From Flavobacteriaceae bacterium (lineage in GTDB: Bacteria; Bacteroidota; Bacteroidia; Flavobacteriales; Flavobacteriaceae), in assembly GCA_018402385.1 (NCBI GenBank), contig JAGYJA010000007.1:558001-622000 (forward strand): 64,000 bases of DNA, given 5' to 3'. Under the pieces are notes generated by a model. The model was not told where the DNA came from. It searched no databases and was given only the letters and a program-made list of their open reading frames with translations. Every line of letters begins with the position of its first letter. Position 1 is the first letter of the stretch. Position numbers and translations under genes: made by a program. Positions 50,991 to 59,825 of the stretch are shown one piece after another.

Positions 50991-51143
50991 TTGGAATTTA
51001 CATTAAAAAATTGCTGAATTGTGCTTCGCACTCCGAAGCTTCAGCAAAGGAGTGCAAAGATAAACAAAGATTGCAATAAAAAAACAAGTTCCTTTATAAA
51101 AATAACAGATTTTCGTAGTTTTACCATTCATTAAAAATTTTCT

Positions 51144-52538
51144 ATGAAGAGCGCAAAAAATTACATTGAAGAAAACAAAGACCGTTTTCTCAACGAACTT
51201 ATTGATTTATTAAAAATTCCATCCATCAGTGCCGATTCTGCTTATAAAAAAGATGTGATCGCTACTGCTGAAGTCATCAAAACCAGTCTTGAAAAAGCCG
51301 GTTGTGATTTGGTAGAAATCTGCGAAACACCCGGATACCCTATCGTTTATGGTGAAAAAATAATCGACAAAAACCTTCCCACCGTGCTGGTGTATGGACA
51401 CTATGACGTGCAACCGCCAGACCCACTGGATTTATGGGACAGCCCGCCATTTGAGCCGGTTATCAAAAAAACCGATATCCATCCTGAAGGTGCTATTTTT
51501 GCACGTGGGGCCTGTGATGACAAGGGGCAAATGTATATGCACGTGAAGGCGATGGAATATATGACCCAAACCAATCAACTGCCCTGCAATGTCAAGTTTA
51601 TGATAGAAGGTGAAGAAGAAGTGGGCAGTGTGAGCCTGGGCTGGTTTTTAGAGCGTAACCGCGAAAAACTGGCAAACGATGTCATCCTGATTAGTGATAC
51701 CGGAATGATTGCAAAAGACGTTCCTTCCATCACCACGGGATTGCGTGGTTTGAGCTATGTGGAGGTAGAAGTCACCGGACCCAATCGTGATTTACACTCT
51801 GGTTTGTATGGTGGAGCTGTGGCCAACCCTATCAATGTGCTGGCAAAAATGATCGCCTCCCTGCATGATGAAAACAATCATATCACCATTCCCGGTTTTT
51901 ACGATAAAGTAGAAGAACTTACTACTGAAGAAAGAGCTAAAATGGCCGAAGCTCCTTTCAGTCTCGATGCTTATAAAAAAGCATTGGATATGAACGATAT
52001 CTTTGGTGAAAAGGGCTATACCACCAATGAAAGAAATTCAATTCGTCCCACACTGGATGTCAACGGAATCTGGGGCGGTTACACCGGTGAAGGTGCCAAA
52101 ACGGTGATTGCCAGTAAAGCGTACGCGAAAATAAGTATGCGCTTGGTACCCGATCAGGACTGGAAAGAAATCACCGAATTGTTCCAAAAACATTTTGAAA
52201 GCATCGCTCCAAAAGCCGTGAAGGTAAAAGTAAAACCACACCACGGCGGAACCGCTTATGTCACTCCTATTGACAGTCTGGAATACCGTGCAGCGGAAAA
52301 GGCTTATGAAGCTACTTTCGGAAAAACACCCATCCCGCAACGAAGCGGCGGCAGTATCCCCATTGTAGCCCTGTTTGAAAAAGAACTGAAAAGCAAAACC
52401 ATCCTGATGGGCTTTGGACTGGATAGCGATGCCATTCATTCACCCAATGAACATTTCGGTATCTGGAATTACCTAAAGGGTATTGAAACCATCCCGCAGT
52501 TTTTCTATCATTTCAGTGAGATGAAAGCCAACTCTTAA
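51144..52538 (+). CDS. M20-family dipeptidase (CNDP/PepV-like)
   Basis: 464 residues, two-zinc aminoacylase/dipeptidase fold. Metal ligands are visible: TVLVYGHYDVQPPDPLDLW (H-x-D), ARGACDDKGQMYMHVKAMEY (Asp), FMIEGEEEVGSVSL (Glu-Glu), ILISDTGMI, and the final His in DAIHSPNEHFGIWNY. A dimerisation domain (about 200-370) is inserted as usual. Substrate probably dipeptides. The 3' end is unusual: a REP-like repeat and then a diverged second copy of the last 44 bp (including its own stop codon) follow the gene. Confidence 0.9.
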   Translation: MKSAKNYIEENKDRFLNELIDLLKIPSISADSAYKKDVIATAEVIKTSLEKAGCDLVEICETPGYPIVYGEKIIDKNLPTVLVYGHYDVQPPDPLDLWDSPPFEPVIKKTDIHPEGAIFARGACDDKGQMYMHVKAMEYMTQTNQLPCNVKFMIEGEEEVGSVSLGWFLERNREKLANDVILISDTGMIAKDVPSITTGLRGLSYVEVEVTGPNRDLHSGLYGGAVANPINVLAKMIASLHDENNHITIPGFYDKVEELTTEERAKMAEAPFSLDAYKKALDMNDIFGEKGYTTNERNSIRPTLDVNGIWGGYTGEGAKTVIASKAYAKISMRLVPDQDWKEITELFQKHFESIAPKAVKVKVKPHHGGTAYVTPIDSLEYRAAEKAYEATFGKTPIPQRSGGSIPIVALFEKELKSKTILMGFGLDSDAIHSPNEHFGIWNYLKGIETIPQFFYHFSEMKANS

Positions 52539-52550
52539 TCAATTGACTAC

Positions 52551-52620
52551 TTTCGGTCACTGAGCGAAGTCGAAGTGCAGTTTTTTCATTATTTTACGGA
52601 GATGAAAAAAGATTCTTAAT
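52551..52620 (+). repeat. REP-like repeat plus duplicated 3' tail of the dipeptidase gene
   Basis: 52551-52576 (GGTCACTGAGCGAAGTCGAA core) resembles a dispersed flavobacterial repeat. 52577-52620 aligns without gaps to 52496-52539 (33 of 44 identical) and would encode VQFFHYFTEMKKDS against PQFFYHFSEMKANS of the gene. Confidence 0.7.
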
Positions 52621-52648
52621 TGGGGCTTCGGCACTATTTAAATAATAA

Positions 52649-52676
52649 AAAAACCCGCTGTTTAGCGGGATTTTTT
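52649..52676 (+). terminator. Terminator downstream of the dipeptidase gene
   Basis: Stem AAACCCGCT / AGCGGGATTT around GTTT with flanking A and T runs; may serve both convergent genes. Confidence 0.85.
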
Positions 52677-52714
52677 GTCTTATATCATATGTCCAGTAGT
52701 CTTACGTCATACAC

Positions 52715-53293
52715 TTAAACCTTCTTCACAAAATCAGTAATAATCACAATCTGCTGGCCATCAACCTTACCTTCTATGTATTTTTCGTTTTCGTGATCGA
52801 GGGAAATTCTACGAACTGCGGTCCCTTGTTTTGCGACCATACTGCTGCCCTTCACTTTTAAATCTTTTATTAAAACCACTGAATCTCCTGCTTCCAAAAT
52901 AACCCCATTGCTATCTCTGTGAATAATTTTATCACCTGATGCAACACCATCGCCATCTGCTTTAGCCCAGGCAAGGGTTTCTTCATCGAGATACATCATA
53001 TCGAGTAAATCCTGCGGCCAGCCTTCCGCTTTGAGGCGGTTTAGCATCCGCCACGAAAGCACTTGTACTGCCGGCACAGTGCTCCACATACTGTCGTTTA
53101 AACTGCGCCAGTGGTTGGGGTCTTTGATTTCTGGGTTTTCTATTTGACTGATGCAGGTTTCACACAGCAACACATTGGTTTCGGCTATATCGCCTGGTGA
53201 GTTGGGCAGGTCATAACTTTTAAGGTTTTCATTGACGTTACACATTTCGCAACGTGAGCCGCTTCTTTCCAGGAGTTGTTGTTCGGTGAGCAT
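52715..53293 (-). CDS. PhnA/YjdM-family zinc-ribbon protein
   Basis: 192 residues. The N-terminus has two cysteine pairs (GSRCEMCNVNE and VLLCETCISQ) forming a zinc ribbon. The middle is helical (HWRSLNDSMWSTVPAVQVLS), and the C-terminal ~70 residues are the PhnA domain: GDSVVLIKDLKVKGSSMVAK, QGTAVRRISLDHE and GQQIVIITDFVKKV. Despite the name, PhnA proteins are not established phosphonate enzymes; function is unknown. It is longer than the E. coli protein because of the inserted helical middle, as seen in other Bacteroidota. Confidence 0.87.
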   Translation of the reverse strand: MLTEQQLLERSGSRCEMCNVNENLKSYDLPNSPGDIAETNVLLCETCISQIENPEIKDPNHWRSLNDSMWSTVPAVQVLSWRMLNRLKAEGWPQDLLDMMYLDEETLAWAKADGDGVASGDKIIHRDSNGVILEAGDSVVLIKDLKVKGSSMVAKQGTAVRRISLDHENEKYIEGKVDGQQIVIITDFVKKV

Positions 53294-53328
53294 ATAAAAT
53301 AATTTATGGCAAATGTAATACTTTTATC

Positions 53329-53361
53329 AACCCTCTCAGGGTTTAAAACCCTGAGAGGGTT
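53329..53361. repeat. Perfect palindromic repeat between divergent genes
   Basis: AACCCTCTCAGGGTTT and its exact inverse AAACCCTGAGAGGGTT separated by one base. It lies between divergent start codons, so it is not a terminator of either gene; a REP-type element is likely. Confidence 0.75.
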
Positions 53362-53385
53362 ATTCATTTTGAAAAACATTTCCTT

Positions 53386-53424
53386 CTATGTTTGTAGAAT
53401 TAAAAAATTATTCTACATTTGTAG
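53386..53424 (+). promoter_or_regulatory. BlaI-type operator pair overlapping the promoter
   Basis: CTACATTTGTAG (53413-53424) is a perfect 12-bp palindrome containing TACA-N2-TGTA, the BlaI/MecI box. A related CTATGTTTGTAG lies 27 bp upstream (53386-53397). The first box also contains the -7 element TACATTTG (53414-53421), so bound repressor would block the promoter of blaI itself. Confidence 0.75.
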
Positions 53425-53442
53425 AGTAACAAACTTTTACCC

Positions 53443-53811
53443 ATGCAATTATCCAAAGCCGAAGAACACCTTATGCAACTTTTGTGGAAACAAAAACGTG
53501 CCTTTATGAAAGACCTTATTGAGGCTTCCCCTGAACCCAAACCCGCCAGCACCACCGTGGCCACCCTTTTAAAACGGATGCAGGACAAGGGCTTTGTGGA
53601 CTATGTGCAGGAAGGCCGCTCACGGGAATATTTCCCGCTCATCAAAAAGAAAGACTATTTTTCAAAACAGGTCAACGGGCTGATCAAGAGTTTCTTTAAT
53701 GACGACACGGCACAGTTTGCTTCCTTTTTTACACAGGAAACCAACCTCAGTAAGAAGGAACTTGAGGAACTTAGAATGGTCATCGATTCAGAAATCAAAA
53801 AGAAAAAGTAA
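53443..53811 (+). CDS. BlaI/MecI/CopY-family repressor
   Basis: 122 residues. The winged helix-turn-helix (about 1-70) reads LSKAEEHLMQLLWKQKRAFM, then KPASTTVATLLKRMQDKGFV (recognition helix) and YFPLIKKKDYFSKQ. The C-terminal helices dimerise and hold the usual cleavage region for the partner protease. It presumably represses its own operon through the TACA-TGTA boxes directly upstream and is cut or displaced on signal from the co-encoded M56 protein. The overlap TAATG with the next gene couples the two. Confidence 0.92.
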   Translation: MQLSKAEEHLMQLLWKQKRAFMKDLIEASPEPKPASTTVATLLKRMQDKGFVDYVQEGRSREYFPLIKKKDYFSKQVNGLIKSFFNDDTAQFASFFTQETNLSKKELEELRMVIDSEIKKKK

Positions 53812-55367
53812 TGGAAATGTATTTAGTAAAATCGGCAGTGATACTTACCATTTTGTATGGTTTTTATAAACTCGTTTTGGAAAATGAAAGCATGCACATT
53901 TTCAAACGTTTTTATTTGCTGGGTTCTTTGCCGGCAGCTTTTTTGATTCCTTTGGTCACTTTTACAAGTTATGTAGAGGTGCCCATAAGTTCAGCTCCTG
54001 TATTTATCGGCAATACACTTCCTATGCCTATGCCGGCAACTGAGGTTTCGGTGAATATTTGGCCTTTTGTTTTATGGAGTTTGTATGCTTTGGGAGTGGT
54101 GTTTTTCAGTATAAAATTTGGAAAAAACCTTAACCAGCTGATTTCAAAAATCAAGAACAACCCAAAATTCACCCGTGATTCCATCAATCATATCTTACTG
54201 AAAACTCCTGTTGTTCCTCATACGTTTTTGAACTATGTCTTCCTCAATAAGCAAAAATTTGAAGCAAACGAAATCCCGGAAGAAGTAATTCAGCACGAAC
54301 ACATTCATGCCAAACAAAAACACAGCATCGATATCCTGCTTGTCGAACTTTTACAGATTGTCATTTGGTTCAACCCGTTGCTGTACTTTTTAAAAAGAAG
54401 CATCAAACTCAACCACGAATTTTTAGCAGACCGCGCCGTATTAAATCAGGGAACTGACACGGCAACCTATCAAAACCTTTTATTGGCATTCTCATCACAT
54501 GCTACCACGCCAAGCCTGGCAAACTCCATTAATTATTCATTTATCAAAAAACGATTTACAGTTATGAAAAAGCAAACATCCACAAAAGCCATTTGGCTGC
54601 GAAGTCTTTTATTAGCTCCTTTATTAGGAATTATATTTTATGGTTTTAGTTCCAAAGAAGTGATTCAAAAAGAAGTGATTCCTCAACAAGAAAAAACAGA
54701 ATCTTATCCAAGTGTAGAAGGCACTCTTGGGGCACCTCCTTTACCCACTAAATTACAATTTTCAGATTCAATTAGAGATAGTTGGATAAAAGATTTTGAC
54801 GATTCATTTCAAAAAGAAAACCTTCCTTTATCCTCAAAAAGTATCATTTTTAAAATAAATGATGACGAATCGTTTAGCATCAATGGCATTCCTTCCTCTT
54901 TGGAAAATTACAAACCCACATTAAAATCTCTCATCACAAAATTTGAAAACTTGGATAATGAGGATGAAATAAAGGTATTTGTGAAATCTGAAAACCTTGT
55001 GAAATTAAGTTTTATAAATGAAATTGGTGAAGAATTAAAAAATTATAATATCGTTACAATTCAAGTTACAAGCGGCATTCTGGACGATAGAAATGAAAAA
55101 ATCAAACGAACTCCACCAACCCCTCCAACTCCGCCTAATCCAAAATTTGGAAAAAAATCGCCACTACCATTGCTGCCGGCAACACCACCACCGGCACCTT
55201 TGAATGACCCCATAGAATACATCAAAGCCTTGCATAAAAGTGGTGCGGTTTTCTTTATTGGTCCCCACCAATACAATTATGAAGAAGTGCTTGAAATGGC
55301 AAAAAAATCAGACGATTTAAATATAGATCTTAGTGAATATCCCAAAGTAAATTTATTGGGTTGCTAA
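53811..55367 (+). CDS. BlaR1-like M56 membrane metallopeptidase without a penicillin-sensor domain
   Basis: 518 residues. Three N-terminal helices (about 4-22, 33-50, 83-102), then the M56 zinc site EEVIQHEHIHAKQKHSIDIL (HExxH) and NPLLYFLKRSIKLNHEFLAD, and a fourth helix (about 262-282). The extracytoplasmic part (283-518) has no transpeptidase-like sensor motifs. It is charged, then carries a Pro-rich run (TPPTPPTPPNPKFGKKSPLP) and a short C-terminal segment. It probably senses an envelope signal and triggers cleavage of the BlaI-type repressor. The signal is unknown and need not be beta-lactams. Confidence 0.88.
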   Translation: MEMYLVKSAVILTILYGFYKLVLENESMHIFKRFYLLGSLPAAFLIPLVTFTSYVEVPISSAPVFIGNTLPMPMPATEVSVNIWPFVLWSLYALGVVFFSIKFGKNLNQLISKIKNNPKFTRDSINHILLKTPVVPHTFLNYVFLNKQKFEANEIPEEVIQHEHIHAKQKHSIDILLVELLQIVIWFNPLLYFLKRSIKLNHEFLADRAVLNQGTDTATYQNLLLAFSSHATTPSLANSINYSFIKKRFTVMKKQTSTKAIWLRSLLLAPLLGIIFYGFSSKEVIQKEVIPQQEKTESYPSVEGTLGAPPLPTKLQFSDSIRDSWIKDFDDSFQKENLPLSSKSIIFKINDDESFSINGIPSSLENYKPTLKSLITKFENLDNEDEIKVFVKSENLVKLSFINEIGEELKNYNIVTIQVTSGILDDRNEKIKRTPPTPPTPPNPKFGKKSPLPLLPATPPPAPLNDPIEYIKALHKSGAVFFIGPHQYNYEEVLEMAKKSDDLNIDLSEYPKVNLLGC

Positions 55368-55446
55368 CCTGAAAACAATTCAAGTGTTATTAAGTAAAGC
55401 CTGTGTCGTTAAAATCACTTGATAATACAACATTCCCTTATAAAAG

Positions 55447-55495
55447 AGCGTTTTAGTAGTTCATCAATCAAAAATCATCAGTATGCTAAAACGCT
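55447..55495 (+). promoter_or_regulatory. Hairpin spanning the DUF4407 start codon
   Basis: AGCGTTTTAG (55447-55456) and CTAAAACGCT (55486-55495) are exact inverse copies 29 nt apart, followed by T6. The right arm begins just after the ATG at 55483, so the structure could hide the start codon or end transcription early. Confidence 0.5.
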
Positions 55496-56586
55496 TTTTT
55501 ATTTTCTGCTCCGGGGCAGATACCAAAATTCTCGACTCCTGTTCTCCCGGCGAACAAACCAAATATGCCGGCATTGGTGCCACTGTCTTCTTTACCGCCG
55601 TGATGGCTTTTATCGCTGCCTCCTATGCGCTTTACACTGTGTTTGACAATTACATTTCCGCTATTGCTTTCGGGTTGGTCTGGGGATTGCTCATTTTTAA
55701 CCTGGATCGTTTTATCGTTTCGACCATAAAAAAGAAAGACAACTTTAAAAGCGAACTGCTACAAGCTTCCCCACGTATTTTGCTTGCCGTGATCATCGCC
55801 ATTGTCATTGCCAAACCGTTGGAATTAAAAATATTTGAAAAGGAAATCAATCAGGTGTTGCTGGAGCGAAAAAACGATTTGACCCTTGCCAATCAGGAGC
55901 AAATTGCCACCCAATTCACACCAAAAGTCAATGCGCTTGATGCGGAAATTGCCACTTTAAAAGAAGAGATTACCACCAAAGAAGCGGAAGTAAACGCCTT
56001 GTACAATACCTATATTTCAGAAGCCGAAGGTACTGCGGGCACTCAAAAACTTGGGAAAGGGCCTGTTTATAATGAAAAGCGTGAAAAACACGATGCGGAG
56101 CATGCCGCCCTCCAGGAATTGAAAGCAACCAACACTGAAAAAATAGAACAAGCTGAAAACCAAATCCTGCTTTTGAGTGAGGAATACAACACCAAAGTTT
56201 CTGAAAGCCAGCCTGTTATCGATGGCTTTGACGGATTGATGGCCCGGGTGGATGCGCTCAACAGCCTGCCGTTGTTGCCGTCGCTTTTTATCATGCTCTT
56301 GTTTTTAGCCATTGAAACTGCGCCCATTATTGCCAAATTGCTTTCGCCAAAAGGCGCTTATGACCTGAAGCTCGAGGAAGAAGAGAACGCCCTGCAAACC
56401 TGGGTAGCCCAGCAAATGCACCAGCGCAAAGCCGTGCTGCAAACCGATACCGAAGTCAATAACCGCGTGTATGCAGACATCGCAGAAGAGCAGGAACTCT
56501 ATGATTACAAACGCAAAAAAGCACGGGAATTACTGCAACTTCAGGCGGATGCTTTTTATAATAAGCAGAAAGAATTAATAGGCTAA
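55483..56586 (+). CDS. DUF4407 membrane protein
   Basis: 367 residues with four hydrophobic helices: two near 33-85, one near 98-115, one near 260-280. Between helices 3 and 4 lies a long coiled-coil (about 120-245: ANQEQIATQFTPKVNALDAE, EITTKEAEVNALYNTYISEA). The N-terminal signature is FFIFCSGADTKILDSCSPGE and FDNYISAIAFGLVWGLLIFNL. DUF4407 proteins are of unknown role, often near stress or defence genes. It stands alone here, downstream of the BlaI/M56 pair. Confidence 0.87.
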   Translation: MLKRFFIFCSGADTKILDSCSPGEQTKYAGIGATVFFTAVMAFIAASYALYTVFDNYISAIAFGLVWGLLIFNLDRFIVSTIKKKDNFKSELLQASPRILLAVIIAIVIAKPLELKIFEKEINQVLLERKNDLTLANQEQIATQFTPKVNALDAEIATLKEEITTKEAEVNALYNTYISEAEGTAGTQKLGKGPVYNEKREKHDAEHAALQELKATNTEKIEQAENQILLLSEEYNTKVSESQPVIDGFDGLMARVDALNSLPLLPSLFIMLLFLAIETAPIIAKLLSPKGAYDLKLEEEENALQTWVAQQMHQRKAVLQTDTEVNNRVYADIAEEQELYDYKRKKARELLQLQADAFYNKQKELIG

Positions 56587-56639
56587 ATTTGAATCATTAA
56601 TAATTAGTGTTTACCGCTACATCAAAGCTTTTGCCGTGC

Positions 56640-56661
56640 AATGTCGGGTGAATGTCGGGTG
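56640..56661. repeat. 11-bp tandem duplication upstream of the HTH gene
   Basis: AATGTCGGGTG occurs twice head-to-tail (56640-56650, 56651-56661), 74 bp before the regulator start. Possibly an operator. Confidence 0.6.
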
Positions 56662-56734
56662 AAATTCAAAGATATTTATTGTACATTGAGTTGTTCATTT
56701 GTAGTATTGCGCTATCAATCAATGATCCAAAAAC

Positions 56735-57556
56735 ATGAAACAGCCCGAACTAGGACAAAAAATCCTTGATTTAAGAAGAAAAAAAGGACTCACTCAGGAA
56801 GACCTTGTAGAAAAGTGCAACATCAATGTGCGCACCATTCAGCGGATTGAAGCCGGTGAGGTTTCGCCAAGACCTTATACTATCAAAACCATACTCGCTG
56901 CCTTGGATTATGATTTTGAATCCATAAGCAACACCAATGAATCAAAAACTGAACAACCCATCATTGACCCTGAAAAAATAGGGTATGTGATAAAATCATT
57001 AACCATTGCTTGTGTTTTTGGAGGTGTTTACTTTTTATTAGGATTTCCTGAGTTTTATGCAGATTGGATAAGGGTATCAGAAAACGAGATTCCTTACCCA
57101 AAGCTTGTCTATATTCTATTGAAAGTTAGTATACTTATCTCTGTGGTGTTTTTTATAAAAGGATTTTGGGTTTTGGGTGTAGAACTAAAGAATACCTTGC
57201 TGAAATTTTCATCTCTTGTGTTAATTATTTTTTCTGCACTCATTTATATGTATGATATCGTCTCCATTTTTATTGAGGTTATTCCAGCGGAGTATTTTAT
57301 GAGTGGCATGTCTTTAAGTCTAGGTGCTATAGGGATTTTATTTGGAGTTGCCATCGTAAAACTCAAAGAGCAATTGGGCAATACAGCATTGGTAACAGGG
57401 GTTTTTGAAATCATTGTTGCGGTATTCTTCTTTACTGTTTTTCTTGCCTGGTTTGGCTTTATTTTACTGATTCCATTAACACTGCTTGAAATTATTCTGC
57501 TTTACAAGGCACTTGAAAAAATTAAAAATGATAGAACGCATCCTCATAATGTGTAA
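56735..57556 (+). CDS. Membrane-anchored XRE-family transcriptional regulator
   Basis: 273 residues. The N-terminal helix-turn-helix (about 5-65) reads KILDLRRKKGLTQEDLVEKC and NVRTIQRIEAGEVSPRPYTI. A linker then leads to about five hydrophobic helices (about 88-270). Such HTH-plus-membrane proteins are common in Bacteroidota and may sense membrane state; the regulon is unknown. A tandem 11-bp repeat upstream could be its binding site. The last 35 bp overlap the convergent YraN gene. Confidence 0.82.
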   Translation: MKQPELGQKILDLRRKKGLTQEDLVEKCNINVRTIQRIEAGEVSPRPYTIKTILAALDYDFESISNTNESKTEQPIIDPEKIGYVIKSLTIACVFGGVYFLLGFPEFYADWIRVSENEIPYPKLVYILLKVSILISVVFFIKGFWVLGVELKNTLLKFSSLVLIIFSALIYMYDIVSIFIEVIPAEYFMSGMSLSLGAIGILFGVAIVKLKEQLGNTALVTGVFEIIVAVFFFTVFLAWFGFILLIPLTLLEIILLYKALEKIKNDRTHPHNV

Positions 57557-57881
57557 CCAATTCGGTGGTTTTATTTTTTAACACAGCGATAATGTCAAAT
57601 CGGGTTTCGAGTTCAATGTCATTGGCTTCCAAATAAGCATTCATCACTTTTACAATTTGCTTGATTTTGGAAGGAGTGACAAAACTCTGAGGGTCGCCAA
57701 AAAAGTCAGAGTTTCGTGTTTTTACCTCTACACAAACGACCAAGTTGTCTTTTTGCGCAATGATATCGACCTCAGCATGTTCATAAATATAATTTCGGTC
57801 TAAGATTTTATAACCGGTTGCCAGCAAATGTTGAGCTGCCAGTTCTTCACCAATTTTTCCGAGTTCGTTGTGTGATGCCAT
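57522..57881 (-). CDS. YraN/UPF0102 family nuclease-like protein
   Basis: 119 residues with the PD-(D/E)XK-type core of UPF0102: GKIGEELAAQHLLATGYKIL, HAEVDIIAQKDNLVVCVEVKTR (E-x-D...E-V-K-T-R) and PSKIKQIVKVMNAYLEAN. The family is thought to resemble Holliday-junction resolvases, but its role is not settled. Full-length, and convergent with the HTH gene with a 35-bp overlap. The region 57882-58028 holds the uvrC promoter and short direct repeats. Confidence 0.9.
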   Translation of the reverse strand: MASHNELGKIGEELAAQHLLATGYKILDRNYIYEHAEVDIIAQKDNLVVCVEVKTRNSDFFGDPQSFVTPSKIKQIVKVMNAYLEANDIELETRFDIIAVLKNKTTELVTHYEDAFYHF

Positions 57882-57978
57882 ACTTTATAAATTCCAAAAT
57901 AATAAATACCAAATTCCAATAGGAATGAACAAAATACAAAAATTTTAATTGTGTGGTAACATTTTGATTACGTGAAAA

Positions 57979-58023
57979 TCTCACGTCTAATCTCTCACGT
58001 CTAACATCTATTTTCTACCTTTA
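57979..58023 (+). promoter_or_regulatory. Direct repeats and -7 box upstream of uvrC
   Basis: TCTCACGTCTAA occurs twice (57979-57990 and 57993-58004), after ACGTGA at 57970-57975, which pairs with TCACGT. TACCTTTA (58016-58023) matches TAnnTTTG at seven of eight positions, 5 bp before the uvrC ATG. Confidence 0.45.
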
Positions 58024-58028
58024 CAGAA

Positions 58029-59825
58029 ATGGAAAAAACCGCTTTAGAAATACAGATTTCAACCTTGCCAGACAGTGCCGGTGTGTATCAGTATTATGAT
58101 AAAAACGATAAAATCCTCTATGTTGGCAAAGCCAAAAACTTAAAAAAACGGGTTAGTTCTTATTTTACGAAAAGCCATGACAATGCCCGCACACGGCTTT
58201 TAGTCAGGAAAATTCATGAAATCAAGCACATTGTGGTCTCCTCAGAAACTGATGCGCTACTTCTTGAAAATAACCTCATCAAAAAATACCAGCCGCGCTA
58301 CAATGTGATGCTCAAAGATGACAAATCTTATCCGTGGATTTGCATAAAAAACGAACGCTTCCCCAGGATTTTTCCCACCCGAAAAATGATCAAAGACGGC
58401 TCAGAGTATTTTGGCCCTTACACCAGTATGAAAACCGTCCAAACACTGTTGGAATTAATCAAAGGGCTTTATCCCTTGAGAACCTGCAATTATGACCTTT
58501 CGCAAGAAAAAATAATAGCCGGAAAATATAAAGTGTGCTTGGAATACCATTTGGGAAATTGTCTGGGTCCTTGTGAAAACCTGCAAAGCGAAAAGGAGTA
58601 TCAAGACAATATGGACGCCATCAGGCAAATTGTAAAGGGAAATTTCAAGGACTCCTTGCAGCGTTTCAAAACTCAAATGAAACACTATGCAGAAAAACTT
58701 CAGTTTGAAGATGCCCAACGCCTGAAAGAAAAAATCGAAATTCTTGAAAATTACCAATCAAAATCCACCATTGTCAATCCAAAAATCAATGATGTCGATG
58801 TCTTCTCCATTGTATCTGATGAAGGGTATGGCTATGTCAACTTTTTACAAATCTCTTTTGGAAGCATCATCAGGTCACACACGTTGGAAATTAAGAAAAA
58901 ACTGGACGAAAGCGACAAAGAGCTTCTAGAACTCGCCATTATTGAAATCAGGCAGCGATTTGATTCACTTTCCAAAGAAATTTATGTCCCTTTTGATGTG
59001 GAAGTGGGCGAAAACATCAAAGTACACATTCCCCAATTGGGTGATAAAAAAAACATACTGGACCTCTCCATTCGCAATGCGAAATACTACAGAATGGAGC
59101 GTTTTAAGCAAATCAAGATTACAGACCCTCATCGTCATGAAAACCGCATTATGGCCCAAATGCAAAAAGACCTTAGACTGCCCGAAGAGCCCCGTCACAT
59201 CGAGTGTTTTGACAATTCAAACATACAAGGAAGCAATCCTGTTGCGGCCTGTGTGGTTTTCAAAAACGGAAAACCAAGCAAAAAAGACTATCGTAAATAC
59301 AACATAAAAACAGTCACAGGACCCGATGACTATGCGTCTATGGAAGAAGTGGTTTACAGAAGATACAAAAGATTGCTCGAAGAGAAGCAACCTTTACCAC
59401 AACTCATCATCATAGATGGAGGGAAGGGTCAGTTAAATTCGGCACTAAAAAGTTTGGATGAATTAGGCTTACGCCGAAAGATTGCCATTGTAGGAATTGC
59501 AAAAAGACTGGAAGAATTATTTTTTCCAAACGACCCAATTCCTTTATATTTAGACAAAAAATCGGAAACGTTGAAAATTATTCAGCAATTGCGGAATGAA
59601 GCCCACCGTTTTGGAATTACATTCCACCGAAACAAAAGAAGCAATCAGGCGTTAAAGACCGAACTCGAATCCATCCCCGGAGTTGGTGAAAAAACCATCA
59701 TTGACCTTTTGAAGCACTTTAAAAGTGCAAAGCGTATTTCTGAAGCGAACGTTCAGGATTTAGCAGCTTTGGTTGGTCACCATAAAGCTGAAAAAATTAT
59801 TGACCATTACAAGAACATAAAATGA
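58029..59825 (+). CDS. uvrC: Excinuclease ABC subunit C
   Basis: 598 residues. UvrC makes both incisions in nucleotide excision repair. The GIY-YIG domain is DSAGVYQYYDKNDKILYVGK (about 16-36). The four cysteines CNYD..CLEYHLGNCLGPCEN bind a cluster or metal. The UVR domain is KHYAEKLQFEDAQRLKEKIE, the RNase H-like domain has IECFDNSNIQGSNPVAACVV, and the tail has the helix-hairpin-helix SIPGVGEKTIIDLLKHF. Complete. Its stop overlaps the ATG of the patatin gene (ATGA), coupling translation. Confidence 0.97.
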   Translation: MEKTALEIQISTLPDSAGVYQYYDKNDKILYVGKAKNLKKRVSSYFTKSHDNARTRLLVRKIHEIKHIVVSSETDALLLENNLIKKYQPRYNVMLKDDKSYPWICIKNERFPRIFPTRKMIKDGSEYFGPYTSMKTVQTLLELIKGLYPLRTCNYDLSQEKIIAGKYKVCLEYHLGNCLGPCENLQSEKEYQDNMDAIRQIVKGNFKDSLQRFKTQMKHYAEKLQFEDAQRLKEKIEILENYQSKSTIVNPKINDVDVFSIVSDEGYGYVNFLQISFGSIIRSHTLEIKKKLDESDKELLELAIIEIRQRFDSLSKEIYVPFDVEVGENIKVHIPQLGDKKNILDLSIRNAKYYRMERFKQIKITDPHRHENRIMAQMQKDLRLPEEPRHIECFDNSNIQGSNPVAACVVFKNGKPSKKDYRKYNIKTVTGPDDYASMEEVVYRRYKRLLEEKQPLPQLIIIDGGKGQLNSALKSLDELGLRRKIAIVGIAKRLEELFFPNDPIPLYLDKKSETLKIIQQLRNEAHRFGITFHRNKRSNQALKTELESIPGVGEKTIIDLLKHFKSAKRISEANVQDLAALVGHHKAEKIIDHYKNIK

